From Sphingomonas endophytica (GTDB taxonomy: Bacteria; Pseudomonadota; Alphaproteobacteria; Sphingomonadales; Sphingomonadaceae), in NCBI RefSeq assembly GCF_001476895.1, contig NZ_LDTB01000044.1:1-36421 (forward strand): a stretch of DNA of 36,421 bases, written 5' to 3'. The notes under the pieces are model-generated. The model was not told the DNA's origin and made no database searches. It saw nothing but the letters and a program-made list of their open reading frames with translations. This document shows positions 1 through 6,437 of this stretch, in pieces (positions within the stretch are counted from its first letter, which is position 1; each line of letters begins with the position of its first letter). A program made the position numbers and the translations under genes.

Positions 1-666
1 GATGCGATCGCGGCGGCGCTGGCCGACGTCGATGCGCGCGGGGAGGGCGAGACGTGCTACGATCCCGCCGACATGACCGATGGCGCCGCGATCGCCGCGA
101 TGGTGGCGCGCGCGCATGATGCGTGGGGCGGGCCGGACATCATCGTCAACAATGCCGGCATCCAGTTCGTGTGCGGCATCGCCGATTTCCCCGTGGAGAA
201 GTGGGACGCGATCCTCGCCATCAACCTGACCAGCGCCTTCCACACGATGCGCGCGGCCGTGCCGCACATGCGCGCGCGCGGCTGGGGCCGGATCGTATCG
301 ACCGCCTCGGCGCACAGCCTGGTCGCCAGCCCGAACAAGGCCGCCTATGTCGCCGCCAAGCACGGGCTGGTCGGGCTGACCAAAACGGTGGCGCTGGAGA
401 CGGCGACCGACGGCATCACGGTCAATTGCATCTCGCCGGGCTATGTCTGGACGCCGCTGGTCGAAAAGCAGATTCCGGATACGATGGCGGCGCGCGGGCT
501 GACCCGCGATCAGGTGATGAACGACGTGCTGCTCGCCGCGCAGCCCACCAAGGAATTCGTGACGCCGGAACAGGTCGCGGCGCTGGCGCTGTTCCTCTGT
601 CGTGACGAGGCGAAGGCGATCACCGGCACGAACCTGTCGGTCGACGGCGGCTGGACCGCCGCGTGA
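1..666 (+). CDS. bdhA: 3-hydroxybutyrate dehydrogenase, SDR family (5' end outside window)
   Basis: The reading frame is open from base 1, so the N-terminal Rossmann glycine motif is missing. What remains is a classical short-chain dehydrogenase: an NNAGIQ segment after the cofactor-binding half, the catalytic Ser in VSTASAHS, the YVAAK Tyr/Lys pair, and the C-terminal GTNLSVDGGW. The NNAGIQFV, ASPNKAAYVAAKHG and SPGYVWTPLVEKQI stretches are those of D-beta-hydroxybutyrate dehydrogenases, which oxidise 3-hydroxybutyrate to acetoacetate with NAD+ during polyhydroxybutyrate or ketone-body use. The substrate call rests on family resemblance; the SDR call is certain. The stop overlaps the start of the next gene (GTGA), so the two are probably translated together. 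Confidence 0.85.
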   Translation, partial: DAIAAALADVDARGEGETCYDPADMTDGAAIAAMVARAHDAWGGPDIIVNNAGIQFVCGIADFPVEKWDAILAINLTSAFHTMRAAVPHMRARGWGRIVSTASAHSLVASPNKAAYVAAKHGLVGLTKTVALETATDGITVNCISPGYVWTPLVEKQIPDTMAARGLTRDQVMNDVLLAAQPTKEFVTPEQVAALALFLCRDEAKAITGTNLSVDGGWTAA

Positions 667-1298
667 GGATCGCGACCGGCGCGATGCTGCTGCTGTGCCT
701 CGCCGGATGCGGAGGCCGGCGCACCGCTGCCCCGATGCCGACACCACCCGCCGCGGTGGAGCCCGGCGACTGGCGGACGGTGGCGACGGCGGCCGATCGC
801 GACCGGCTGCGTCGCTGGCGCGATGCGTGGACCGGGGCGCTGACGGCCGCCCGTCGCGCCGCGGCGGCGGAGGTCGCCGCGCAGGGGCCGCTGCTCGCGA
901 TCGACGCCGCGCTGCCCGGCCCGGTGCCGCCGCGCGGTCGCTATCGCTGCCGCGTCGTTAAGCTCGGCGCGAAGATCGCCGGGCAACGCGATTACCTCGC
1001 CTATCCGTGGTTCGACTGCCTTGTCACGCCCACCGCCGATGGCGAGGCGCAGCTGGCCAAGCTGACCGGATCGCAGCGGCAGGTCGGCACCATCTATCGC
1101 GCGGAAGGAACGCGCGCGGCGTTCCTCGGCACGCTGACGCTGGGGGACGAGGTGCGACCCTTTGCTTACGGCCGCGACCGTACCCGCGACGTGGCGGGCT
1201 GGGTCGAGCGGATCGGGGCGCGGCGTTGGCGGCTGGCGATGCCCTATCCCGCGTTCGAATCGACGCTCGACGTGCTGGAACTGGTGCCCGCCGGCTGA
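663..1298 (+). CDS. DUF4893-like lipoprotein
   Basis: A 211-residue protein starting at a GTG that overlaps the stop of the dehydrogenase gene (GTGA), which suggests translational coupling. The N-terminus is a short lipoprotein signal with lipobox LAGC (Cys16), followed by a Pro/Ala linker, so it is probably anchored in the cell envelope. The body carries the features I associate with DUF4893: RYRCRVVKLG, YPWFDC, KLTGSQRQVGT, and a C-terminal VERIGARRWRLAMPYP...STLDVLELVP. The two Cys in RCRV and FDC could form a disulfide. No function is established for the family to my knowledge. The gene ends directly against a convergent gene with no spacer. Confidence 0.75.
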   Translation: MRIATGAMLLLCLAGCGGRRTAAPMPTPPAAVEPGDWRTVATAADRDRLRRWRDAWTGALTAARRAAAAEVAAQGPLLAIDAALPGPVPPRGRYRCRVVKLGAKIAGQRDYLAYPWFDCLVTPTADGEAQLAKLTGSQRQVGTIYRAEGTRAAFLGTLTLGDEVRPFAYGRDRTRDVAGWVERIGARRWRLAMPYPAFESTLDVLELVPAG

Positions 1299-1958
1299 TC
1301 AGGGCTGCGCGGTGGCCTTCCGCTTGCCCGGCAGGGTGCCGGGGTCGGAAACCGGGGCATCGACCGGCACCGTACCCGTCAGCGGGGGCAGCGCGGCCAG
1401 ATACGCCTTGCCGGTCTGCTCGATCACCGTCACCTGCCCGGGCTGTGCCGCGACGACCGCGCGCAGATAGCTGCTCGGCTTCTTCATCAGCTTCGGGAAA
1501 TCGACCATGGCCAAGCCGGCGCGCCGCGCCGCCTCGCGCACGAAGGTCACGCAATTGCGCCTGTTGAGGTTGTAGGTCGCATCGCCGGTATCCTCATGCC
1601 ATTCGCGCACCAGCGACAGGATCGCGGCATATTGGGCATCGGTCAGCACGCGGGCGAAGCGGACATGGCTGCCCGCCATATAGAAGGGCTTGGGGCGCTC
1701 CACCCGTCCGCGCACGTTGCCGAACAGGATCGCGGGGCTCAGCGATCTGGCGGTGAAGCCATAGCTGGCGTCGACGGGCGGACCGCCGGCGTCGGGCGTT
1801 CCGCGCAACATGAAGAAGGCGTGCGGAAAGGAATTGCCGAAGTCACGGCTCCAGAAGGTGATCGTGACCGCCGCTTGCGCGGGCACAGCTACGACGACCA
1901 GCGTCAGCGCCGCCAGGCCCGCCCACCAGCGCTCTGTGGACCACCGCCCTTCAGGCAC
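1299..1958 (-). CDS. secreted protein with a conserved Cys/His pair (possible cysteine hydrolase-like fold)
   Basis: A 219-residue protein with an N-terminal signal peptide: hydrophobic residues 13-27 and a likely cleavage after AQA near residue 29. The mature part has HAFFML (His46), YGFTAR and a C-terminal NRRNCVTFV (Cys136). A buried NC(V/T)F motif preceded by a conserved His is reminiscent of NlpC/P60-like or DUF4105-like periplasmic proteins, but I cannot assign it firmly. The start used is a GTG that overlaps the stop of the aldo/keto reductase by 8 bases, so the two are probably co-transcribed. A later start is unlikely, since it would remove the signal peptide. Function unknown. Confidence 0.7.
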   Translation of the reverse strand: MPEGRWSTERWWAGLAALTLVVVAVPAQAAVTITFWSRDFGNSFPHAFFMLRGTPDAGGPPVDASYGFTARSLSPAILFGNVRGRVERPKPFYMAGSHVRFARVLTDAQYAAILSLVREWHEDTGDATYNLNRRNCVTFVREAARRAGLAMVDFPKLMKKPSSYLRAVVAAQPGQVTVIEQTGKAYLAALPPLTGTVPVDAPVSDPGTLPGKRKATAQP

Positions 1959-2901
1959 CGGCGACGGTCAGCCGTTCGAGCTGGTCCGCACCCAGCGTCA
2001 GTGTCATCGCCCCCACCAGGTCGCGCAGCTGCGCGACCGACGTTGCGCTCGCGATCGGCGCGGTGACGCCGGGCTGCGCCATCAGCCACGCCAGCGCGAT
2101 CTGCGCGAGCGTCGCGCCGGTGTCCGCCGCGACCTCGTCCATCGCCGCCAGCACCGCGCTGCCCTTGCCGTCCAGCAATTCGCCCATCTGCCCGCCGCGC
2201 ACGCTTTGCGACAGATCGTCGCGGCTGCGGTACTTGCCGGTCAGAAAGCCCGCCGCTAGCCCGTAATAGGGGACGACTCCGATGTTCTCGGCGACGCAAT
2301 AATCCTGCAACTCGCCCTCGAACTTGTGGCGGCTGACCAGATTATACTCGGGTTGCAGCACCTGATAATGCGGCAGTCCGGCCGCACGCGCGACCTCGAT
2401 GGCCGATTTCAGTCGTGCCGCGTGGAAATTGGAGGCGCCCAAGACGCGTACCTTGCCGTCGCGCACCAGCGTCGCGAACGCTTCGGCGACATCCTCCTGC
2501 GCCTGCGCGTCATCGTCCTGATGCGCGAAATAGAGGTCGATGCGGTCGGTGCCGAGTCGCTTCAACGATGCCTCGCATGCGGCCACGATCCGAGCCGGAG
2601 CCAGCTTTTCGCCGCCCTCGCCCGGCAACATGCCGACCTTGGTGGCGATCAGCACGCCATCCCGCGCACCGCTCGTGCGCAGCCACGCGCCGATCATCGT
2701 CTCCGATTCGCCGCCGGTATGCCCGCCGACCCACGCCGAATAGACGTCGGCGGTGTCGATCATCGTGCCACCGCTGTCGACGAAGGCGTCCAGCACCGCG
2801 AACGATGCGTCGCGATCGGCGGTCCAGCCGAAGACATTGCCACCCAGGACCAGCGGCGCGATCCGCAGGTCGGAGGCGCCCAGACGTCGCAATTCGGCCA
2901 T
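1951..2901 (-). CDS. aldo/keto reductase
   Basis: A 316-residue NADPH-dependent oxidoreductase of the aldo/keto reductase superfamily (TIM barrel). The catalytic tetrad is visible as Asp49 (MIDTAD), Tyr54 (VYS), Lys88 (ATKVG) and His127 (YFAHQDD). The VLGGNVFGWT start and C-terminal AQIALAWLMAQPGVTAPI are typical of the YajO/Tas-like branch that reduces aldehydes or ketones; the substrate is unknown. I chose the ATG at 2901 because GAAGGA lies just upstream and the protein then starts as family members do. The open frame extends further upstream but has no family resemblance there. It overlaps the following secreted-protein gene. Confidence 0.9.
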   Translation of the reverse strand: MAELRRLGASDLRIAPLVLGGNVFGWTADRDASFAVLDAFVDSGGTMIDTADVYSAWVGGHTGGESETMIGAWLRTSGARDGVLIATKVGMLPGEGGEKLAPARIVAACEASLKRLGTDRIDLYFAHQDDDAQAQEDVAEAFATLVRDGKVRVLGASNFHAARLKSAIEVARAAGLPHYQVLQPEYNLVSRHKFEGELQDYCVAENIGVVPYYGLAAGFLTGKYRSRDDLSQSVRGGQMGELLDGKGSAVLAAMDEVAADTGATLAQIALAWLMAQPGVTAPIASATSVAQLRDLVGAMTLTLGADQLERLTVAGA

Positions 2902-2962
2902 GATGATCCTTCGGCAATCGTCAGGCCGCCGCCCGGTCGATGCGGGCGGCGGCGATCGTCGA

Positions 2963-3259
2963 TCAGTTCTTGTCGCGCAGTTCCTCGCCCGCGCGCACCA
3001 TCGCATTGCCGGTCGCATCGGCGGCGCGATCGCCCGAGTTACGCAGCGCCGCACCGGTGCGATCCAGGCTGTTCTCGGCCGAATTCAGCGCGCGGTCGGT
3101 GGCGGCATCGACGTCGTTGACGGCGTTGCTGGTCGTCGCGGCGGTGTCCGCGGCGATCGCATTGCCCGCCTCGGCGGTCTCGTTCTGCGCGCGCTCGCTG
3201 CATGCGGCCAGACCGAGGGCAGTGGCGGCAACCAGCCCGGACGTCAGAAGTCGCTTCAT
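2963..3259 (-). CDS. small Ala/Asp-rich lipoprotein
   Basis: A 98-residue protein beginning MKRLLTSGLV with lipobox GLAAC (Cys20), so a predicted lipoprotein. The mature part is rich in Ala, Asp, Asn and Thr (repeated NAVNDVDAATDRALNSAENSLDRTG-like spacing). It should form long amphipathic helices, much like small Lpp-like or entericidin-like envelope proteins. The ATG at 3259 has a GGGAGAG ribosome binding site upstream. It is transcribed away from the methionine operon and shares an intergenic region of about 125 bases with it. No specific function can be given. Confidence 0.7.
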   Translation of the reverse strand: MKRLLTSGLVAATALGLAACSERAQNETAEAGNAIAADTAATTSNAVNDVDAATDRALNSAENSLDRTGAALRNSGDRAADATGNAMVRAGEELRDKN

Positions 3260-3349
3260 ATCACACTCTCCCTGTTCGTTACGCCGGCGGAGCATGCCGG
3301 GTGTGGGGCGCGAACGAAACATCGCGGCAAAGGTTCATCCGGCATGTCA

Positions 3350-3378
3350 TTGACCGCATATAAAGATATCTTTATATG
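3350..3378 (+). promoter_or_regulatory. predicted sigma-70 promoter of the methionine operon, leaderless start
   Basis: TTGACC at 3350-3355 and TATATG at 3373-3378 are separated by 17 bases, matching a house-keeping -35/-10 pair. The expected transcription start, 7-8 bases after the -10, is about 3385-3386. That is the A of the ATG I assign to the regulator gene, so the mRNA would be leaderless, and no Shine-Dalgarno sequence precedes that ATG. This is inference from spacing and consensus only. Confidence 0.55.
3357..3378. promoter_or_regulatory. 22-bp perfect palindrome, predicted operator of the ArsR-type methionine regulator
   Basis: CATATAAAGAT is followed immediately by its exact reverse complement ATCTTTATATG. 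The AT-rich palindrome stands out in a GC-rich window and covers the spacer and -10 box of the predicted promoter, the usual place for an ArsR-family repressor operator. It lies 7 bases upstream of the regulator's own start. SahR-type regulators of the S-adenosylmethionine cycle are known to control met genes through such palindromes. Assignment of this exact motif to that family is from memory and should be checked. Confidence 0.75.
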
Positions 3379-3385
3379 TCATCGG

Positions 3386-4348
3386 ATGAAGCTGGCCCTC
3401 GATATCTTCCGCGCGCTTGCCGACGCCTCGCGGCTGCGGATCGTCGCGCTGCTCGGAACCATGGAATTGTCGGTCGGCGAATTGGCGCAAGTGCTGGGAC
3501 AAAGCCAGCCCCGCGTATCCCGGCATGTGAAGATCCTCTGCGACGCCGGGCTGGCGGAACGGCGCAAGGAAGGCAGCTGGGTCTTCGTGGCGCTGGGTGA
3601 GCGGACGCTGGTCGCGCCTGTCATGGCCGCGCTCGACGCCTTCGGAATCGCCGCCGAGGTGGAGGCCGACGTGGCGCGGCTGTCGGCGGTGCGCGCGGAT
3701 CGCGCGGCGGCGGCGGCGGCGTGGTTCGAGGCGCATGCCGGCGAATGGGATGCGATCCGCTCGCTGCACGTTGCCGAGGAACAGGTGGAGGCGGCGATGC
3801 GCGCGCTGCTGAGCGTCGAGCCGCTCGGCCGGCTGATCGATATCGGCACCGGTACCGGTCGCATGATCGAGCTGTTCGCCCCCGCCGCCACGCAGGCCAT
3901 GGGCATCGACAAAAGCAGCGAGATGCTGCGACTGGCTCGCGCGCGGGTCGGCGATCATGCCGAGTTGCGCCAGGCCGATCTGTATGCGCTGCCGCTCGGC
4001 GACGGTGGGGCGGATATGGCGATCCTGCATCACGTCCTGCACTTCGCGCAGCAGCCGGGCGCCGCGATCGCCGAGGCGGCGCGGGTGCTGGACGGCGGCG
4101 GGCGGCTGCTGATCGCCGATTTCGCCAGCCACGATCGCGAGGAGTTGCGCGCGCGCGACGCCCATACCCGGCTCGGCTTCGCCGACGCGCAGATCGCCGG
4201 GTGGTTCGCCGCCGCCGGTCTGGCGCTGGAGCGTGTCGAGACGCTGGAAGGCGGCGCGTTGACGGTAAAATTATGGTTGGGACGCAAAGCGGCGTCCGAC
4301 GACGAAGGAACGACCGGCGCGCCGGTGCGGGAGGTGAAGGCGGCATGA
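3386..4348 (+). CDS. ArsR-family regulator fused to a SAM-dependent methyltransferase domain, SahR-like
   Basis: A 320-residue two-domain protein. Residues 1-90 are an ArsR winged helix (ALADASRLRIVALL, then the recognition segment QSQPRVSRHVKILCDAGL). Residues 145-300 are a class I methyltransferase fold with motif I DIGTGTG (152-158), acidic residue Asp175, and GGRLLIADF. No ArsR metal-binding cysteine motif (CVC) is seen. Because it heads a metF-metH operon, the methyltransferase domain probably senses S-adenosylmethionine or S-adenosylhomocysteine, as proposed for SahR-type regulators. An upstream in-frame ATG at 3344 would put the operator inside the gene; I prefer the ATG at 3386, where ArsR homology begins. 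The stop overlaps metF (ATGA). Confidence 0.88.
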   Translation: MKLALDIFRALADASRLRIVALLGTMELSVGELAQVLGQSQPRVSRHVKILCDAGLAERRKEGSWVFVALGERTLVAPVMAALDAFGIAAEVEADVARLSAVRADRAAAAAAWFEAHAGEWDAIRSLHVAEEQVEAAMRALLSVEPLGRLIDIGTGTGRMIELFAPAATQAMGIDKSSEMLRLARARVGDHAELRQADLYALPLGDGGADMAILHHVLHFAQQPGAAIAEAARVLDGGGRLLIADFASHDREELRARDAHTRLGFADAQIAGWFAAAGLALERVETLEGGALTVKLWLGRKAASDDEGTTGAPVREVKAA

Positions 4349-5286
4349 CGATCTCGGTCAACCAGTTGGAAGAGGCGCGCCGCGCGCTCGACGCGCCGCT
4401 CTACGCCGATGTCGGCGGCAAGGTGGACGTCAGCTTCGAATTCTCGCCGCCCAAGACCGACAAGGCCGAGGAAAATCTCTGGCAGTCGATCGAGACATTG
4501 TGCCCGCTGGGGCCGCGCTTCCTGTCGGTGACGTACGGCGCGGGCGGCTCGACCCGCGACCGCACCCATGCCACGGTCGCCCGGATCGCGCGCGAAACCT
4601 CGGTTCCCGCTGCCGCGCATTTGACCTGCGTCGAGGCGACCCGCGAGGAAATCGATGCCGTCGCCAGCGAATATTGGGCGGCGGGTGTCCGCCACATCGT
4701 CGCGCTGCGTGGCGATCCGCCGGCGGGCGCGGCGGAGTACACCCCGCACCCGGGCGGGTATGAGAATGCGGCGGCGCTGGTCGCGGGGCTGCGGCGGCTG
4801 CACCCGTTCGAGATCTCGGTCGCGGCCTATCCCGAAATGCACCCCAATTCGCCCGATCAGGCGGCGGACCTCGATAATCTGAAGCGAAAGCTGGATGCGG
4901 GCGCGAACCGCGCGATCACGCAATTCTTCTTCGAGGCCGAAACCTTCTTCCGGTATCGTGATGCGGCGGCGGCGGCGGGGATCGATGCCGAGATCGTTCC
5001 CGGCATCATGCCGATCGGCAGCTTCGCGGGCGTGCAGCGCATGGCGGCGATGTGCAACACCGCCGTTCCCGGCTGGCTGGTGCGGCTGTTCGAGGGGCTG
5101 GACGACCATCCCGGCGCGCGGCAGCTGGTCGCCGCGACCGTCGCCGCCGAACTCTGTCGCAAGCTCTATGCGGGCGGGGTCGAGCAGCTCCACTTCTACA
5201 CGATGAACAAGGCGGAGCTGAGCTTCGCGATCTGCCATCTGCTGGGCGTCCGCGCCCGGCCTCAACAGGGAAGGGCGGCGGCATGA
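4345..5286 (+). CDS. metF: methylenetetrahydrofolate reductase
   Basis: A 313-residue FAD enzyme that reduces 5,10-methylene- to 5-methyl-tetrahydrofolate, the methyl donor for methionine synthase. Visible family motifs are the FEFSPPK segment with catalytic Glu32, VTYGAGGSTRD (63-72), AHLTC (91-95), LRGDPP (121-126), QFFFEAE and PGIMPI. Length is normal for bacterial MetF. The ATG overlaps the regulator stop by 4 bases (ATGA). A near-perfect GGGAGGTGA lies upstream, within the end of the regulator gene. The next gene, metH, again overlaps by ATGA, so the three are translationally coupled. Confidence 0.96.
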   Translation: MTISVNQLEEARRALDAPLYADVGGKVDVSFEFSPPKTDKAEENLWQSIETLCPLGPRFLSVTYGAGGSTRDRTHATVARIARETSVPAAAHLTCVEATREEIDAVASEYWAAGVRHIVALRGDPPAGAAEYTPHPGGYENAAALVAGLRRLHPFEISVAAYPEMHPNSPDQAADLDNLKRKLDAGANRAITQFFFEAETFFRYRDAAAAAGIDAEIVPGIMPIGSFAGVQRMAAMCNTAVPGWLVRLFEGLDDHPGARQLVAATVAAELCRKLYAGGVEQLHFYTMNKAELSFAICHLLGVRARPQQGRAAA

Positions 5287-6329
5287 GCGTCCGCGACACG
5301 TTCAACGCCGAGGCGGCCAAGCGCATCCTCATCACCGACGGCGCGTTCGGCACCGAGATCCAGAACTGGAAGCTGTCGGAGGCCGATTACGCGGGCACGC
5401 TGACGCTCGGTCACGACCAGAAGGGCAATAACGATATCCTCGCGCTGACCAAGCCCGAGGTGCCCGAGGCGATCCACCGCGCCTATTTCGAGGCCGGGTC
5501 GGATATCGCCGAGACCAACACCTTCTCGGCCAACCGCATCAGCCAGGCCGATTACGGTGCCGAGGGGCTGGTGCGCGAGATCAACGTGGAGAGCGCGAAG
5601 CTCGCGCGTCGCATTGCCGACGAATATCAGGCCAAGGACGGCCGCCCGCGTTTCGTGGCGGGCGCGATCGGCCCGACCAACAAGACGCTGTCGCTGTCGC
5701 CGGACGTCAACGATCCCGGCTATCGCGAGATCGACTTCGATTACCTGAAGGACGTGTACCGCGAGCAGATCGATGCTTTGGTCGAGGGCGGCGCGGACTT
5801 CGTGCTGATCGAGACGGTGTTCGACACGCTGAACGCCAAGGCGGGGATCATGGCCGCGATCGAGGCGGGGGAGGCGCTGGGCCGCGACCTGCCGATCATG
5901 CTGTCGATGACGCTGACCGATCTGTCGGGGCGCAACCTGTCGGGGCATACGGTCGAGGCGTTCTGGCATGCCGTTCGCCATGCCCGGCCGCTGACGATCG
6001 GGCTGAACTGCTCGTTCGGCGCGGAGCAGCTGCGCCCGCACGTCAAGACGCTGAGCGAACTCTGCGACACGCTCATCATGGTCTATCCCAATGCCGGCCT
6101 GCCCAACGAACTGGGTGCTTATGACGAGGCGCCCGCCACCACCGCCGGGCTGGTCGGCGAATGGGCGTTCGCGGGGCAGGTCAATGTGCTCGGCGGCTGC
6201 TGCGGCTCGACGCCTGCGCATATCAAGGCGATCGCCGATCATGTGCGCGGGATGACCCCGCGCGCGGTGGCGGTGCCGCCGGTGCGCACGCGGTTGGCGG
6301 GCCTCGAACCGTTCACGATGGCGGCGTAG
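5283..6329 (+). CDS. metH: methionine synthase, homocysteine-binding (N-terminal) part
   Basis: A 348-residue protein equal to the first module of cobalamin-dependent methionine synthase. It starts in the usual way (RILITDGAFGTEIQ), has ETNTFSAN, and carries the three zinc-ligand cysteines Cys243 (GLNCSFG) and Cys306/307 (GGCCGST). The zinc activates homocysteine for methylation. In E. coli this module is residues 1 to about 350 of a 1227-residue polypeptide; here it ends with a TAG exactly at the interdomain linker. Start: ATG overlapping the metF stop, with AGGGAAGGG before it. The folate, cobalamin and activation modules follow 108 bases later in the same frame. Split metH is known in alphaproteobacteria. 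Confidence 0.94.
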   Translation: MSVRDTFNAEAAKRILITDGAFGTEIQNWKLSEADYAGTLTLGHDQKGNNDILALTKPEVPEAIHRAYFEAGSDIAETNTFSANRISQADYGAEGLVREINVESAKLARRIADEYQAKDGRPRFVAGAIGPTNKTLSLSPDVNDPGYREIDFDYLKDVYREQIDALVEGGADFVLIETVFDTLNAKAGIMAAIEAGEALGRDLPIMLSMTLTDLSGRNLSGHTVEAFWHAVRHARPLTIGLNCSFGAEQLRPHVKTLSELCDTLIMVYPNAGLPNELGAYDEAPATTAGLVGEWAFAGQVNVLGGCCGSTPAHIKAIADHVRGMTPRAVAVPPVRTRLAGLEPFTMAA

Positions 6330-6333
6330 CGAG

Positions 6334-6430
6334 CCGTCGCCCCTGCGCAGGCAGGGGCCCATGTCTCTCCGCCCCGAGCGATACCGTTTGCCGAATTAGA
6401 GATAGACCCCTGCCTCCGCAGGGGCGACGG
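6334..6430. repeat. family A palindromic repeat, copy 1 (between the metH halves)
   Basis: Two inverted arms of about 30 bases flank a central spacer of about 35 bases. The left arm begins CCGTCGCCCCTGCGCAGG; the right arm ends CCGCAGGGGCGACGG, its near reverse complement. Each arm also folds on itself (CCCCTGC/GCAGGGG). It occupies 97 of the 108 bases between metH stop and restart. It contains no stop codon in the metH frame. Two further copies lie at 9113-9245 and 32650-32783. Confidence 0.9.
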
Positions 6431-6437
6431 GAATGAA

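Noticed and set aside
2753..3385. An upstream extension of the ArsR-methyltransferase frame by about 200 codons
   Set aside because: It runs through the opposite-strand reductase and lipoprotein genes and across the promoter/operator; homology begins at the ATG at 3386.
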